The translations under genes were made by a program, and so were the position numbers. From positions 94,280 through 109,647 of the forward strand of contig DHOU01000038.1 of the NCBI GenBank assembly GCA_002409745.1: 15,368 nucleotides of DNA, written 5' to 3'. Positions 6,036 to 14,185 of the stretch are shown in pieces. A model generated the notes under the pieces. The model did not search any database, had not been told where the DNA came from, and worked only from the letters and a program-made list of their open reading frames with translations. This DNA comes from Bacteroidales bacterium UBA5382. Its GTDB lineage: Bacteria; Bacteroidota; Bacteroidia; Bacteroidales; Dysgonomonadaceae. Position 1 is the first letter of the stretch. Every line of letters starts with the position of its first letter.

Positions 6036-7532
6036 ATGGCTTTAAAATTTATTAGTGCGCAAGAGGCAGCTGCACTGGTTAAAAATGGTGATAACGTCGG
6101 TTTTAGTGGTTTTACGCATGCCGGGTGTCCCAAAGTGGTTCCTTTCGAAATAGCGAATCGCGCCCGGGAAGAACATGCTAAAGGGAATCCTTTTAAGATC
6201 GGCGTGTTTACCGGCGCTTCTGCCGGAGATGCACTCGATGGAAATTTAGCGCGCGCCAATGCGGTTAAGTTCCGGGCTCCTTATCAGACCAATAAAGATT
6301 TGCGTAGTGCGATTAACAATGCCGGGGAGCATGACCCGGTGGAGTATACCGATATGCATTTATCGCAATTGGCTCAGGAAATCCGTTACGGATTCTTTGG
6401 AGATATCGATGTGGCGGTTATTGAAGCATGCCAAGTATCGGAAAACGGAGAAATTGTCCCGACTACGGCTGTGGGGATTACTCCTACTGTTTGCCGGTTG
6501 GCTAAAAAAGTAATTGTCGAACTCAATAGGCAGGCGCCTGAAGAGTTAAGAGGAATTCATGATATTTATGAGTTCCAGGATCCGCCCAACCGCCGTGAAA
6601 TCGCTATCTATAAGGTGGCGGATCGTGTCGGGTTGCCGTATGTGAAAGTCGATCCTGCAAAGATTGTGGTTGTGGAAACCGATCGCGACGGAGAAGGCAA
6701 AACCTTTACACCCGTCGATGAGGTGACCGCTAAAATCGGCGATAATGTAGCCAATTTTCTGGCCGCTGAAATGAAAGCCGGGCGTATTCCCAAAACATTC
6801 TTACCCATCCAGTCGGGAGTAGGAAACATCGCGAACGCCGTTTTATTCTCCATGGGAGAAAACAAAGATATTCCCTGTTTTGAGGTGTTTACCGAGGTCA
6901 TACAAGATGCGGTATTGGATATGATGCAACAAGGAAAGATCAGCTTTGCCAGCGGTTGTTCGCTTACGGTGAGCAACGAGCAGCTTCATAAATTCTATCG
7001 CGAACTCAGCTTCTTCAAAGAAAAGCTTGTGTTACGCCCGTCCGAAATATCCAATAATCCGGGATTAGTACGCCGGTTGGGAGTGATAGCGATGAATACG
7101 GCTATTGAAGTCGATATATTCGGGAATGTAAACTCCACGCATATTATGGGAACGAATATGATGAACGGCATCGGAGGTTCGGGCGATTTTACCCGCAGCG
7201 CGTATCTTTCGTTGTTCGTTACGCCTTCTATTGCGAAAGGAGGGAACATCAGTTGTTTTGTGCCGAAGGTGACTCATGAGGATCATAGCGAGCATTCGGT
7301 GAAGATTATTGTTTCGGAATATGGTGTGGCGGATTTGAGAGGAAAAGGACCGCACGAAAGGGCAAAGGAAATCATCGAGAAGTGTGCGCATCCCGATTAC
7401 CGTCCTTTATTGCATGAGTATCTCAAAAGACAACAGAAAGGGCATACTCCCCAGGATATTTATACCTGTTTTGCTTTCCATAAAGCATTTTTGGAAACGG
7501 GAAGCATGAAGAATGCCGATTTTTCGAAATAA
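6036..7532 (+). CDS. Acetyl-CoA hydrolase/transferase family protein, probable succinyl-CoA:acetate CoA-transferase
   Basis: 498 residues, the full length of the AarC/ScpC/Cat1 branch of class I CoA-transferases. These enzymes move CoA between carboxylic acids, most often succinyl-CoA and acetate, through a glutamyl-CoA thioester. The probable catalytic Glu is E287 in FEVFTEVIQD, at the place expected from the family (Glu294 in AarC). The conserved glycine loop GIGGSGDF begins at G378. The N-terminal motif GFSGFTHAGCPKVVP is typical. In Bacteroidales such an enzyme would join acetate and succinate/propionate fermentation. The substrate cannot be read from sequence alone; acetyl-CoA hydrolase or butyrate:acetoacetate activity remain possible. 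The ATG at 6036 is chosen over a TTG at 6024. The stop TAA is separated from nspC by one base, implying translational coupling. Confidence 0.9.
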   Translation: MALKFISAQEAAALVKNGDNVGFSGFTHAGCPKVVPFEIANRAREEHAKGNPFKIGVFTGASAGDALDGNLARANAVKFRAPYQTNKDLRSAINNAGEHDPVEYTDMHLSQLAQEIRYGFFGDIDVAVIEACQVSENGEIVPTTAVGITPTVCRLAKKVIVELNRQAPEELRGIHDIYEFQDPPNRREIAIYKVADRVGLPYVKVDPAKIVVVETDRDGEGKTFTPVDEVTAKIGDNVANFLAAEMKAGRIPKTFLPIQSGVGNIANAVLFSMGENKDIPCFEVFTEVIQDAVLDMMQQGKISFASGCSLTVSNEQLHKFYRELSFFKEKLVLRPSEISNNPGLVRRLGVIAMNTAIEVDIFGNVNSTHIMGTNMMNGIGGSGDFTRSAYLSLFVTPSIAKGGNISCFVPKVTHEDHSEHSVKIIVSEYGVADLRGKGPHERAKEIIEKCAHPDYRPLLHEYLKRQQKGHTPQDIYTCFAFHKAFLETGSMKNADFSK

Positions 7533-7533
7533 A

Positions 7534-8676
7534 ATGATCGATTTATCCAAAATTCCGTCTCCTTGTTATGTCATGGAAGAGGAATTATTACGCAATAACC
7601 TGCAACTGATCCGGTCGGTAAAAGACCGGGCGGATGTCGATATTATTCTCGCATTTAAGGCTTTTGCCTTGTGGAAATCTTTTCCGATTATCAAGGAATA
7701 TATCAGCCATTCGACAGCCAGTTCGGTTGCCGAAGCGCGTTTGGCTTTCGAAGAGATGGGGAGTCCGGCGCATACGTATGCACCCGCCTATACCGATGAA
7801 GATTTCCCGTTTTTTTTGCAATACAGCAGTCATATTACGTTTAATTCCTTATCCCAATTCGAACGGTTTTACCCGCAAGTCAAGGCATCGGGACGAACTA
7901 TCCGATGCGGGCTGCGTATCAACCCTGAATTTTCGGTGGTCGAGACCGATTTGTATAATCCCAGTGCGCCGGGCTCGAGATTGGGCGTGACGGTTGAGCA
8001 TTTACAAGGCGGACTACCTGCCGGCATTACGGGACTTCACTTGCATAATCTGTGCGAAAATAATTCTTTCGATTTGGAGAAGACATTGGAAGTGGTTGAG
8101 CGGAAGTTCGGCCGTTTCTTCGGACAAATCGAATGGCTCAATTTGGGTGGCGGACATTTAATGACGCATAAAGACTACGATATCGAACATCTTATCGCTC
8201 TTTTACGTGCTTTCAAGGCGCGTTATCCTCATCTGAAAATCATTCTCGAGCCGGGCAGTGCGTTTGTATGGCAAACGGGCGTGTTGGTTTCTACCGTGAC
8301 GGATATTGTTGAAAACAGGGGCGTAAACACGGCGATGCTGAATGTTTCTTTTGCCTGCCATATGCCCGATTGTCTGGAGATGCCTTATAAGCCGGTTATC
8401 AGGGGAGCTTATCAAGAAGCGGTTCCCGGTAAGCCGACTTACCGAATGGGAGGTAACAGTTGTTTGAGCGGCGATTTTATGGGCGACTGGTCTTTTGACG
8501 AACCGCTTCAAATAGGCGATCGGATTGTGTTTGAGGATATGATCCATTATACCATCGTTAAAACGACGATGTTCAACGGGGTGTCGCATCCTTCCATCGG
8601 TTTGTGGACAAAAGAAAACACATTCGAACGATATCGTCAGTTCGACTATAACGATTACAAAAACAGGATGAGCTAA
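7534..8676 (+). CDS. nspC: Carboxynorspermidine decarboxylase NspC
   Basis: PLP-dependent alanine-racemase-fold decarboxylase of the alternative polyamine pathway: carboxyspermidine or carboxynorspermidine is converted to spermidine or norspermidine. 380 residues, normal for NspC. The PLP lysine is K42 in ILAFKAFALW. Other signatures are the phosphate-binding WLNLGGGH loop, EPGSAFVWQTG, CHMPDCLEMPYKP and GGNSCLSGDFMGDW, which separate it from DAP and ornithine decarboxylases. The ATG at 7534 is one base after the CoA-transferase stop; a longer frame starting at 7513 would overlap that gene. Its usual partner, carboxynorspermidine dehydrogenase, is not in the window. A terminator region follows. 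Confidence 0.93.
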   Translation: MIDLSKIPSPCYVMEEELLRNNLQLIRSVKDRADVDIILAFKAFALWKSFPIIKEYISHSTASSVAEARLAFEEMGSPAHTYAPAYTDEDFPFFLQYSSHITFNSLSQFERFYPQVKASGRTIRCGLRINPEFSVVETDLYNPSAPGSRLGVTVEHLQGGLPAGITGLHLHNLCENNSFDLEKTLEVVERKFGRFFGQIEWLNLGGGHLMTHKDYDIEHLIALLRAFKARYPHLKIILEPGSAFVWQTGVLVSTVTDIVENRGVNTAMLNVSFACHMPDCLEMPYKPVIRGAYQEAVPGKPTYRMGGNSCLSGDFMGDWSFDEPLQIGDRIVFEDMIHYTIVKTTMFNGVSHPSIGLWTKENTFERYRQFDYNDYKNRMS

Positions 8677-8683
8677 GCCGTCT

Positions 8684-8763
8684 AACCGCTCCAGGCGGTT
8701 TTAACGGATAAAAAGCACCAATCGGACGGCATCTCCTCTGGAATGCACGGGATTGCTTTTTTT
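8684..8763 (+). terminator. Terminator region after nspC
   Basis: A perfect 6-bp hairpin AACCGC/GCGGTT (8684-8689 with 8695-8700) is followed only by a short T run. A second, bulged structure pairs AAAAGC and AATC (8711-8716, 8720-8723) with GATT and GCTTTT (8751-8754, 8755-8760), encloses a GCAT/ATGC hairpin, and ends in seven T residues (8757-8763). The second is the more convincing terminator. Confidence 0.55.
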
Positions 8764-8815
8764 CATGATTTTTAAACAATCTGCATTCCATTTACGTTTA
8801 TATAAATAGAAAAAA

Positions 8816-8823
8816 TATTTTCG
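8816..8823 (+). promoter_or_regulatory. Possible -7 box for the GlsB-type gene
   Basis: TATTTTCG matches TAnnTTTG except for one base. A TTTA at 8791-8794 lies about 21 bp upstream in place of the -33 TTTG. The leader to the ATG at 8869 would be about 40 nt and is A-rich. Confidence 0.35.
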
Positions 8824-8868
8824 TGAGAATTTAATAACAGAATTATAAACAACTAAACAAATTTAATT

Positions 8869-9111
8869 ATGGGATGGTTATGGTTTATTATTATCGGAGC
8901 AGTAGCCGGATGGTTAGCCGGTAATTTGATGAGAGGCGGTGGCTTCGGTCTATTAGTAAATATTATTGTAGGCGTCATTGGTGCCGTTATCGGCGGATGG
9001 GTATTCAGCCTGTTGGGTATTTCAGCCGGAGGAATTATAGGGAGCCTTATTACCGCATTGGTAGGCGCGGTGCTCCTGTTGTGGATTATATCGCTCTTTA
9101 AAAGGGCTTAG
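8869..9111 (+). CDS. GlsB/YeaQ/YmgE family stress-response membrane protein
   Basis: 80 residues made almost entirely of three hydrophobic glycine-rich segments (about 3-20, 27-50, 53-77) with short turns (MRGG after the first) and a basic end (FKRA). This is the 'transglycosylase-associated protein' family (PF04226), small inner-membrane proteins induced by stress in several bacteria; no enzymatic activity has been firmly shown. It begins with an ATG after an A-rich leader, and a strong terminator follows within 25 bp of the stop. It appears to be a single-gene transcript. Confidence 0.92.
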   Translation: MGWLWFIIIGAVAGWLAGNLMRGGGFGLLVNIIVGVIGAVIGGWVFSLLGISAGGIIGSLITALVGAVLLLWIISLFKRA

Positions 9112-9133
9112 TTTTACACATTCAAGCGTATAT

Positions 9134-9167
9134 CCGGTGTGTCTGTTATGGATGCACCGGTTTTTTT
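9134..9167 (+). terminator. Intrinsic terminator after the GlsB-type gene
   Basis: A 10-bp stem pairs CCGGTGTGTC (9134-9143) with GATGCACCGG (9151-9160), including two G-U pairs, over the 7-nt loop TGTTATG, and is followed by seven T residues (9161-9167). The T tract leads directly into the nadD promoter box. Confidence 0.85.
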
Positions 9168-9169
9168 AT

Positions 9170-9177
9170 TATTTTTG
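9170..9177 (+). promoter_or_regulatory. -7 box for nadD overlapping the terminator tail
   Basis: TATTTTTG is a perfect TAnnTTTG match 13 bp before the nadD ATG. The expected transcription start would leave a leader of fewer than about 10 nt. The -33 region would fall inside the terminator hairpin, where no TTTG is present. Confidence 0.45.
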
Positions 9178-9190
9178 TCGAAAACAGATC

Positions 9191-9781
9191 ATGCAAAAGA
9201 AACAAATAGGCATATTCCCCGGATCTTTCAATCCGATTCATTGCGGACATTTGATATTGGCCAACTATATGTGTGAATTCACTTATTTGGATGAAGTCTG
9301 GTTTGTTGTTTCGCCGCATAATCCGTTAAAAGAAGCGCAAGGACTGTTGGACGATGAGTTGAGATTGCAGATGGCGGAAAGAGCTCTTGAAAAATTTGAT
9401 AAGTTGAAGGTTTCGGATATTGAATTTTCTATGCCCCGGCCATCTTATACCATTGATACCTTAAGATTATTATCTTCTGAAAATCCGGATAAAGAGTTTG
9501 TATTGATTCTCGGAGGGGATAATTGGCGGTTATTTGAGCAATGGAAAGAATATATCCGGCTTCGCCAAGAGTTTAAAATACTCATTTACCCTCGTTTAGG
9601 AGAAGAGGTTACAATTCCGCCGGAATTGGCGGCAACCATTTCTTACGTAAAAGCGCCCATCGTGGAAATATCCTCTACGTTTATAAGGAATAGCCTGAAA
9701 GACGGAAAGGATGTGCGGGCTTTTTTACCGCCCGCGGTCTATGATATGATTCAAAAAAACGGTTATTATTGCAATCGATAG
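9191..9781 (+). CDS. nadD: Nicotinate-nucleotide adenylyltransferase NadD
   Basis: Transfers AMP from ATP to nicotinate mononucleotide, giving deamido-NAD, a late step of NAD synthesis in the cytoplasm. 196 residues, the usual size. The nucleotidyltransferase signature GIFPGSFNPIHCGH (7-20) holds the HxGH motif (H17 and H20), and the C-terminal ISSTFIRN motif is the second ATP-binding signature of the family. The ATG at 9191 was chosen because the family motif normally starts within ten residues of the N-terminus; an upstream frame from 9137 would translate through the terminator hairpin. It converges on the TPR gene with only 10 bp between stops, and no separate terminator is visible there. 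Confidence 0.95.
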   Translation: MQKKQIGIFPGSFNPIHCGHLILANYMCEFTYLDEVWFVVSPHNPLKEAQGLLDDELRLQMAERALEKFDKLKVSDIEFSMPRPSYTIDTLRLLSSENPDKEFVLILGGDNWRLFEQWKEYIRLRQEFKILIYPRLGEEVTIPPELAATISYVKAPIVEISSTFIRNSLKDGKDVRAFLPPAVYDMIQKNGYYCNR

Positions 9782-9791
9782 CCGCTTTTGT

Positions 9792-12008
9792 CTATTGGGC
9801 ATCATAGATGATCTTATCCAGAATGATGGGCAAGATTTGAGTGTCCACGCCCGCTTCCCGTAGTTCATCCTCATCTTCGTACAGCATGGAACGAAAGACA
9901 TCAAACTGTCCGGTTGATTGTAACGATCTTTCGTACAATTCTACGGCTCTTTTAGGATTATTCAAGCATAATTCCACATGTCCGGCATTTAAGAAATCGT
10001 GCGAATTGGGTTTGTTCTCCAAAATCTGCGCGTAATACTTTTGGGCGATATCGAATTTCCTCGACAGAAAAGCACACCAGGCAATCGATCGCCAGGCGCG
10101 GCGATTGCTGCTGTCCAACAATTCCACTTTAAAATAATAATTCAACGCTTCTTCATAATTTTTCGATTCCAGATAACAATGCCCGATGTTCAACTGAACA
10201 TTTAAATCATCCGGAAGAAGTTGCTCCAGGCGCCGGTAGTATTCCAATGCCAGACGAGGTTGTTTCAATATCCGGTAACATTGTCCGATACGGCGCATTA
10301 GCCAAGTGTTGCTCTCGTCGATCAACTCAGCATGCAGGTATGCGTCGATCGCTTGTTGTATATCGCCGAGCATTTGCCGGCAATATCCTATTTTTTGCCA
10401 GACTTCGCTGTCGGGCTTTGTCGTTTGAGAAAGCATCGTATAGGTGCTTAACGCCTCATTAAAATTATTCTTTTCAAAATAATATAAGGCGATGCGCCGG
10501 AGGTTTTTGGGAATCATCACTATCGGATGAAACGCTTCAATTTCATGGTAATTCAAGGGTAAATCAAAAATATCCGCATACTCATTTCTGCGCGGGTACA
10601 GTTTGAAAAATCGATATAAGTCCTGAATGTATTGTTTACAAATCGTTTCTTCTTTTTGATAGGGTTGTAGGGCTTGCTCTTCCTCTTGCAGATTTTTCAG
10701 TTCGTCTCCTTCCGCCCCGAGTTGGGCAATCATCATCTTACGATACTGATCGGGCATGATCATGACACTGAAGCAAAAAGAATATTTATCCGAATTGCAA
10801 ATTAAGGACGAGTCGATTAACGTTTCGATGAGTGCCTTGCCTTCGGTTTCATTCGTGAACAGGGATTGTAGTTGTGAATGCCGTGAGTCGAAAGGTAAAA
10901 ACCAATTGCTCATCTCATGAAAAAACGGATATGATTTCAGATTGGCAAACGTGGAATGAAACACATCGGCACCTTCGAGTTGCATTTCCGAGAACTCCTG
11001 TAGTTTATCGGTGAGGCCTGCATCATCGAATATTTTCTGCCATTCGGGATTCTTGTCTTCAAAACCGGTATCGGATATCCATTCGTCCAAGTTGATTTTC
11101 TTACCGATCATCGGACTCAATTTCATCATTTCAGGAATGATTTCCTCCGTCAGTTTTTTCGTGATCTTTTCGGTTTCGTGCGCTTGTATAAATTGGATGA
11201 TTGCAGTCATCAGCCTCCGGCTGAAATCCGGATGGTCGGAAAGTAGTTTCAGGCGGTCGGTACATTCCGGATAAAGCGACCATCGCGAAATGTATGTTTG
11301 AAAAACAGGCAAGAGGCCTACGATAGCTCGCATAGCTAGATCGGCTGCTTTCGAATAGCACATATCGAGCAGAAACCCGATCTTTTTCGCGTCGAAACGT
11401 TGCAGTATGTTCAATGTTAATGCCGATAGTATCATACTTTTATCATGGAAATGAATAAGCGAATCATCCATCAGTTTTTTGTAGGAGTCTATTCGGTCGT
11501 CGTTGGCGCGGGAGTCGCTGAAAACAGCGTAGAATAAATCGGTTATCGTGTTTTCGTGGGCGCGGATGTTTTGTTGGGTGCGCGTTTGTTTATCGGAGCC
11601 CTCTTCGAGAAGATCGAGGAAAGAAAATGTTTCCGCCTGCTCAATCAACGCTTCCCTGTAGTGATCCAGCGTGAAAGAAGCGCGCACATTTTGCAGTCGC
11701 GATTTCTCATAAAACAAAGACGAACTGTTTTCCTTCAATACTTTTTCGGCAGCATCATCGGCCAACGTATATAAATCTCGTAAAAGTTGAGAATAAATAC
11801 GATTTTGTTCCGGATCTTTATGTCCTTCCACAAAATAATGGATCATATATCGATAATTCGTTTCCAATTCGGTTATCTTTTCGATTATCATCCAATTTTG
11901 CGAAATATCGGCAAGCTCTTTTACATAGTTGATAGCGTCTTTGAGCTGCCGTTTTTCTATCAATGTATAAATGATCGCTAATTTATTTTTTGTTTCTGAT
12001 GCTTGCAT
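9792..12008 (-). CDS. Tetratricopeptide repeat protein with large uncharacterised N-terminal region
   Basis: 738 residues, no signal peptide and no clear membrane segment, so probably cytoplasmic. Residues about 515-697 form roughly five TPR units with the usual pattern (for example WQKIGYCRQMLGDIQQAIDAY, LNIGHCYLESKNYEEALNYY), implying a protein-binding scaffold. The first 510 residues are helical with many charged residues, including FFHEMSNWFLPFDSRHSQL, and I recognise no named domain there. The C-terminal 41 residues are acidic. The ATG at 12008 lies 17 bp after the stop of the Usp-like gene; a longer frame starts with GTG at 12068 and would overlap it. Last gene of a four-gene operon. 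Function unknown; coupling to the Usp-like protein is an inference from position. Confidence 0.88.
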   Translation of the reverse strand: MQASETKNKLAIIYTLIEKRQLKDAINYVKELADISQNWMIIEKITELETNYRYMIHYFVEGHKDPEQNRIYSQLLRDLYTLADDAAEKVLKENSSSLFYEKSRLQNVRASFTLDHYREALIEQAETFSFLDLLEEGSDKQTRTQQNIRAHENTITDLFYAVFSDSRANDDRIDSYKKLMDDSLIHFHDKSMILSALTLNILQRFDAKKIGFLLDMCYSKAADLAMRAIVGLLPVFQTYISRWSLYPECTDRLKLLSDHPDFSRRLMTAIIQFIQAHETEKITKKLTEEIIPEMMKLSPMIGKKINLDEWISDTGFEDKNPEWQKIFDDAGLTDKLQEFSEMQLEGADVFHSTFANLKSYPFFHEMSNWFLPFDSRHSQLQSLFTNETEGKALIETLIDSSLICNSDKYSFCFSVMIMPDQYRKMMIAQLGAEGDELKNLQEEEQALQPYQKEETICKQYIQDLYRFFKLYPRRNEYADIFDLPLNYHEIEAFHPIVMIPKNLRRIALYYFEKNNFNEALSTYTMLSQTTKPDSEVWQKIGYCRQMLGDIQQAIDAYLHAELIDESNTWLMRRIGQCYRILKQPRLALEYYRRLEQLLPDDLNVQLNIGHCYLESKNYEEALNYYFKVELLDSSNRRAWRSIAWCAFLSRKFDIAQKYYAQILENKPNSHDFLNAGHVELCLNNPKRAVELYERSLQSTGQFDVFRSMLYEDEDELREAGVDTQILPIILDKIIYDAQ

Positions 12009-12025
12009 ACTCGATAGTTCAATTT

Positions 12026-12910
12026 TTATTTCTTTATGATGAGGGTGGATGGAAGCGTCGTCGTCCACGGCAAAGCCGAACTGATAAGTTTGTCCCAGCC
12101 CTGGATTCCGATGATCATAAGGTCTTGATTCCGGATAAATTCATATTCAATCTTTTTATTATTGTTCCATAATGCAACACGGCCATCGCTTTTCTTTACG
12201 ATATATTGATACATCTTTTGTATTGAAGAGTTTTGTAAAATGCCGATAGCATCCCAAATCATGATGGATACCTCCGGTTTAAGCGATAGTTGGTAAACAT
12301 ACGGGAAGATATACGTATCTTCTTTATCGAGAACAGGGATGAATACTTTGCGGCTTCCGTTAAATCCGTTATCGATAAAAACTGCGGTGACATTCTGATT
12401 GCGTTGTAAAAGAGAGGACACGTTTTTTAACGAGCGGGCTTCTTTTACTTCAAATTGCTCGTTGATATAGTCTTCCGAATTAACAGGATTACTTTTGAGC
12501 ATCATGTATTTTTTCCAAAGGTTTTTATTAAATACATTACTCCCTATTCCGAGCAGCAGCAAATTACAATCTTGTTCTTCGGCAATATGTAAAATATCGT
12601 CTACAAAATCATCGGAGGTCTTTATAAAGGTCCGTATCGTTATATGGTTGTGCTCACATTCTGCAATAATTTGAGAGAACAGTTCATTTTTATAGACTTC
12701 AATATCCCCGATGTGTTGTGCCTGGACTTCATCGATAAGATGTACCGCCGTAATAGACGATTTATCGGGTTTGGCCGCTAAAATTTCATTGATGAGGATT
12801 CCTAAGGCATTTCCTGTTTGAGGCTTTGAGAAACAAATCAACGCGTTGACCGGCGATTTCAATTCGGCGTCTAAATCTATTTTATTGATTATATTGTCAG
12901 CTAAGTCCAT
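12026..12910 (-). CDS. Universal-stress-protein-like protein
   Basis: 294 residues that look like two tandem, diverged UspA-type domains. The first runs from ALICFSKPQTGNALGILI to LLLLGIGSNVFN and the second from RKVFIPVLDKED to LMIIGIQGW...LPSTLIIKK. The normal ATP-binding G-x2-G-x9-G-(S/T) signature is not intact in either half. The closest architecture I recall is the soluble C-terminal part of Bacteroidota cation:proton antiporters, but no transporter domain is encoded here and the N-terminus begins with a polar helix (MDLADNIINKIDL). It may be a stand-alone regulatory module. It starts 25 bp after the serB stop and is followed by the TPR gene after 17 bp. Confidence 0.75.
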   Translation of the reverse strand: MDLADNIINKIDLDAELKSPVNALICFSKPQTGNALGILINEILAAKPDKSSITAVHLIDEVQAQHIGDIEVYKNELFSQIIAECEHNHITIRTFIKTSDDFVDDILHIAEEQDCNLLLLGIGSNVFNKNLWKKYMMLKSNPVNSEDYINEQFEVKEARSLKNVSSLLQRNQNVTAVFIDNGFNGSRKVFIPVLDKEDTYIFPYVYQLSLKPEVSIMIWDAIGILQNSSIQKMYQYIVKKSDGRVALWNNNKKIEYEFIRNQDLMIIGIQGWDKLISSALPWTTTLPSTLIIKK

Positions 12911-12935
12911 ACTCTCAAATGTTATGCGTTTTTAT

Positions 12936-14174
12936 TTAATGCCAGCTATTGATTAGCTGAGTATCCAACATCGAATCTTTATAACCTAAGAAATAAAGAA
13001 TTCCATCGATACCGACCGTCGAAAGCGATTGTTTCGCGGTCTGTTTGACCTTCGGCTTAGCATGAAAGGCGATCCCCAATCCGGCGACACCTAACATCGG
13101 TAAATCGTTGGCTCCGTCACCAACGGCGACTGTCTGCCGGATATCGATTCTCTCCACTTGCGCTATTAACCGCAATAATTCGGCCTTTCGCTTCCCGTCG
13201 ACGATATCCCCGATGTAGTTACCCGTAAGCTTCCCTTCGATGATTTCGAGTTCATTGGCATACATGTAATCGAAACCATACCGGTCTTTCAGGTAATTGC
13301 CGAAATAGCTGAATCCTCCCGATAGGATAGCTGTTTTGAATCCCACCTTTTGCAAGACTTTCATTAAACGGTCTAACCCTTCTGTAATCGGTAGGTTTTC
13401 GGCGACCTCCCGCAAAACAGAAGCTTCCAGACCTTTCAGTAAGCGGATTCGTTTGCGAAAGCTTTCTTCAAAATCAATATCTCCCTTCATCGCCGATTCG
13501 GTAATAGCCTTCATTTGTTCGCCTACGCCGGCCCGGATACCCAACTCATCGATTACCTCCGTCTGGATAAGCGTGGAATCCATATCGAAACAAATCAATC
13601 GCCGCATCCGGCGATACATACTTTCTTCCTGAAAAGAAATATCGAAATTCAAAGTCGACGAAAGCTCCAAAAAAGCCTCCTGCATTTGTTGACGATCGAT
13701 GGGAGTTCCCCGAACCGACATTTCCACACACGATTTGGCGGCGCGCTGCTTTTCGTCTAACGGAATACGGCCTGTAAGTCGAACCATATTGTCGATATTC
13801 AACTTTTGGTCGGATACGATTTTCGATACGGCGGCAATTTGTTTGGCCGTCAATACACGCCCCAAAAGCGTAATGATATAGCGGTTTTTGCCTTGCATTT
13901 TCACCCAACTCGAATACTGTTGGTTGCTGATAGGGTTAAAGCGAACGGCTACATCTAACTCGTACGCTTTGAACAGCAAGTCTTTGAGGATATCGCCCGC
14001 ATTTCCGTCTAACGTTCTGAACATGATTCCCAGTGAAATATTACTGTGGATGTCGGCTTGTCCGATATCGAGAATAAAAGCGTCATGTTTCGCTAAAATA
14101 TCGGTTAAGGCAGCCGTTAAACCGGGTTTATCGTCGCCGTTGATGGTCATCAGGATAATTTCAGAATTTTCCAT
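12936..14174 (-). CDS. serB: Phosphoserine phosphatase SerB with N-terminal ACT-type region
   Basis: Hydrolyses L-phosphoserine to serine, the last step of the phosphorylated serine pathway. 412 residues. The N-terminal half (1-185) contains two ACT-like domains (4-80 and about 98-180), which in long SerB proteins are thought to bind amino acids. The HAD phosphatase domain follows: nucleophile D197 and acid/base D199 in FDMDSTL, E207 in TEVIDELG, motif II S285 in LSGGF, motif III lysine in GKRK (K328), and D353/D357 in VGDGANDLPM. All catalytic residues are present. The ATG at 14174 lies 11 bp after the stop of the DUF4922 gene, and the gene is cotranscribed with it. Confidence 0.95.
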   Translation of the reverse strand: MENSEIILMTINGDDKPGLTAALTDILAKHDAFILDIGQADIHSNISLGIMFRTLDGNAGDILKDLLFKAYELDVAVRFNPISNQQYSSWVKMQGKNRYIITLLGRVLTAKQIAAVSKIVSDQKLNIDNMVRLTGRIPLDEKQRAAKSCVEMSVRGTPIDRQQMQEAFLELSSTLNFDISFQEESMYRRMRRLICFDMDSTLIQTEVIDELGIRAGVGEQMKAITESAMKGDIDFEESFRKRIRLLKGLEASVLREVAENLPITEGLDRLMKVLQKVGFKTAILSGGFSYFGNYLKDRYGFDYMYANELEIIEGKLTGNYIGDIVDGKRKAELLRLIAQVERIDIRQTVAVGDGANDLPMLGVAGLGIAFHAKPKVKQTAKQSLSTVGIDGILYFLGYKDSMLDTQLINSWH

Positions 14175-14185
14175 ATCGAGTAATT

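Noticed and set aside
13546..13908. 120-codon minus-strand frame inside serB in another frame
   Set aside because: Shadow of the serB coding region; the serB frame holds all HAD motifs.
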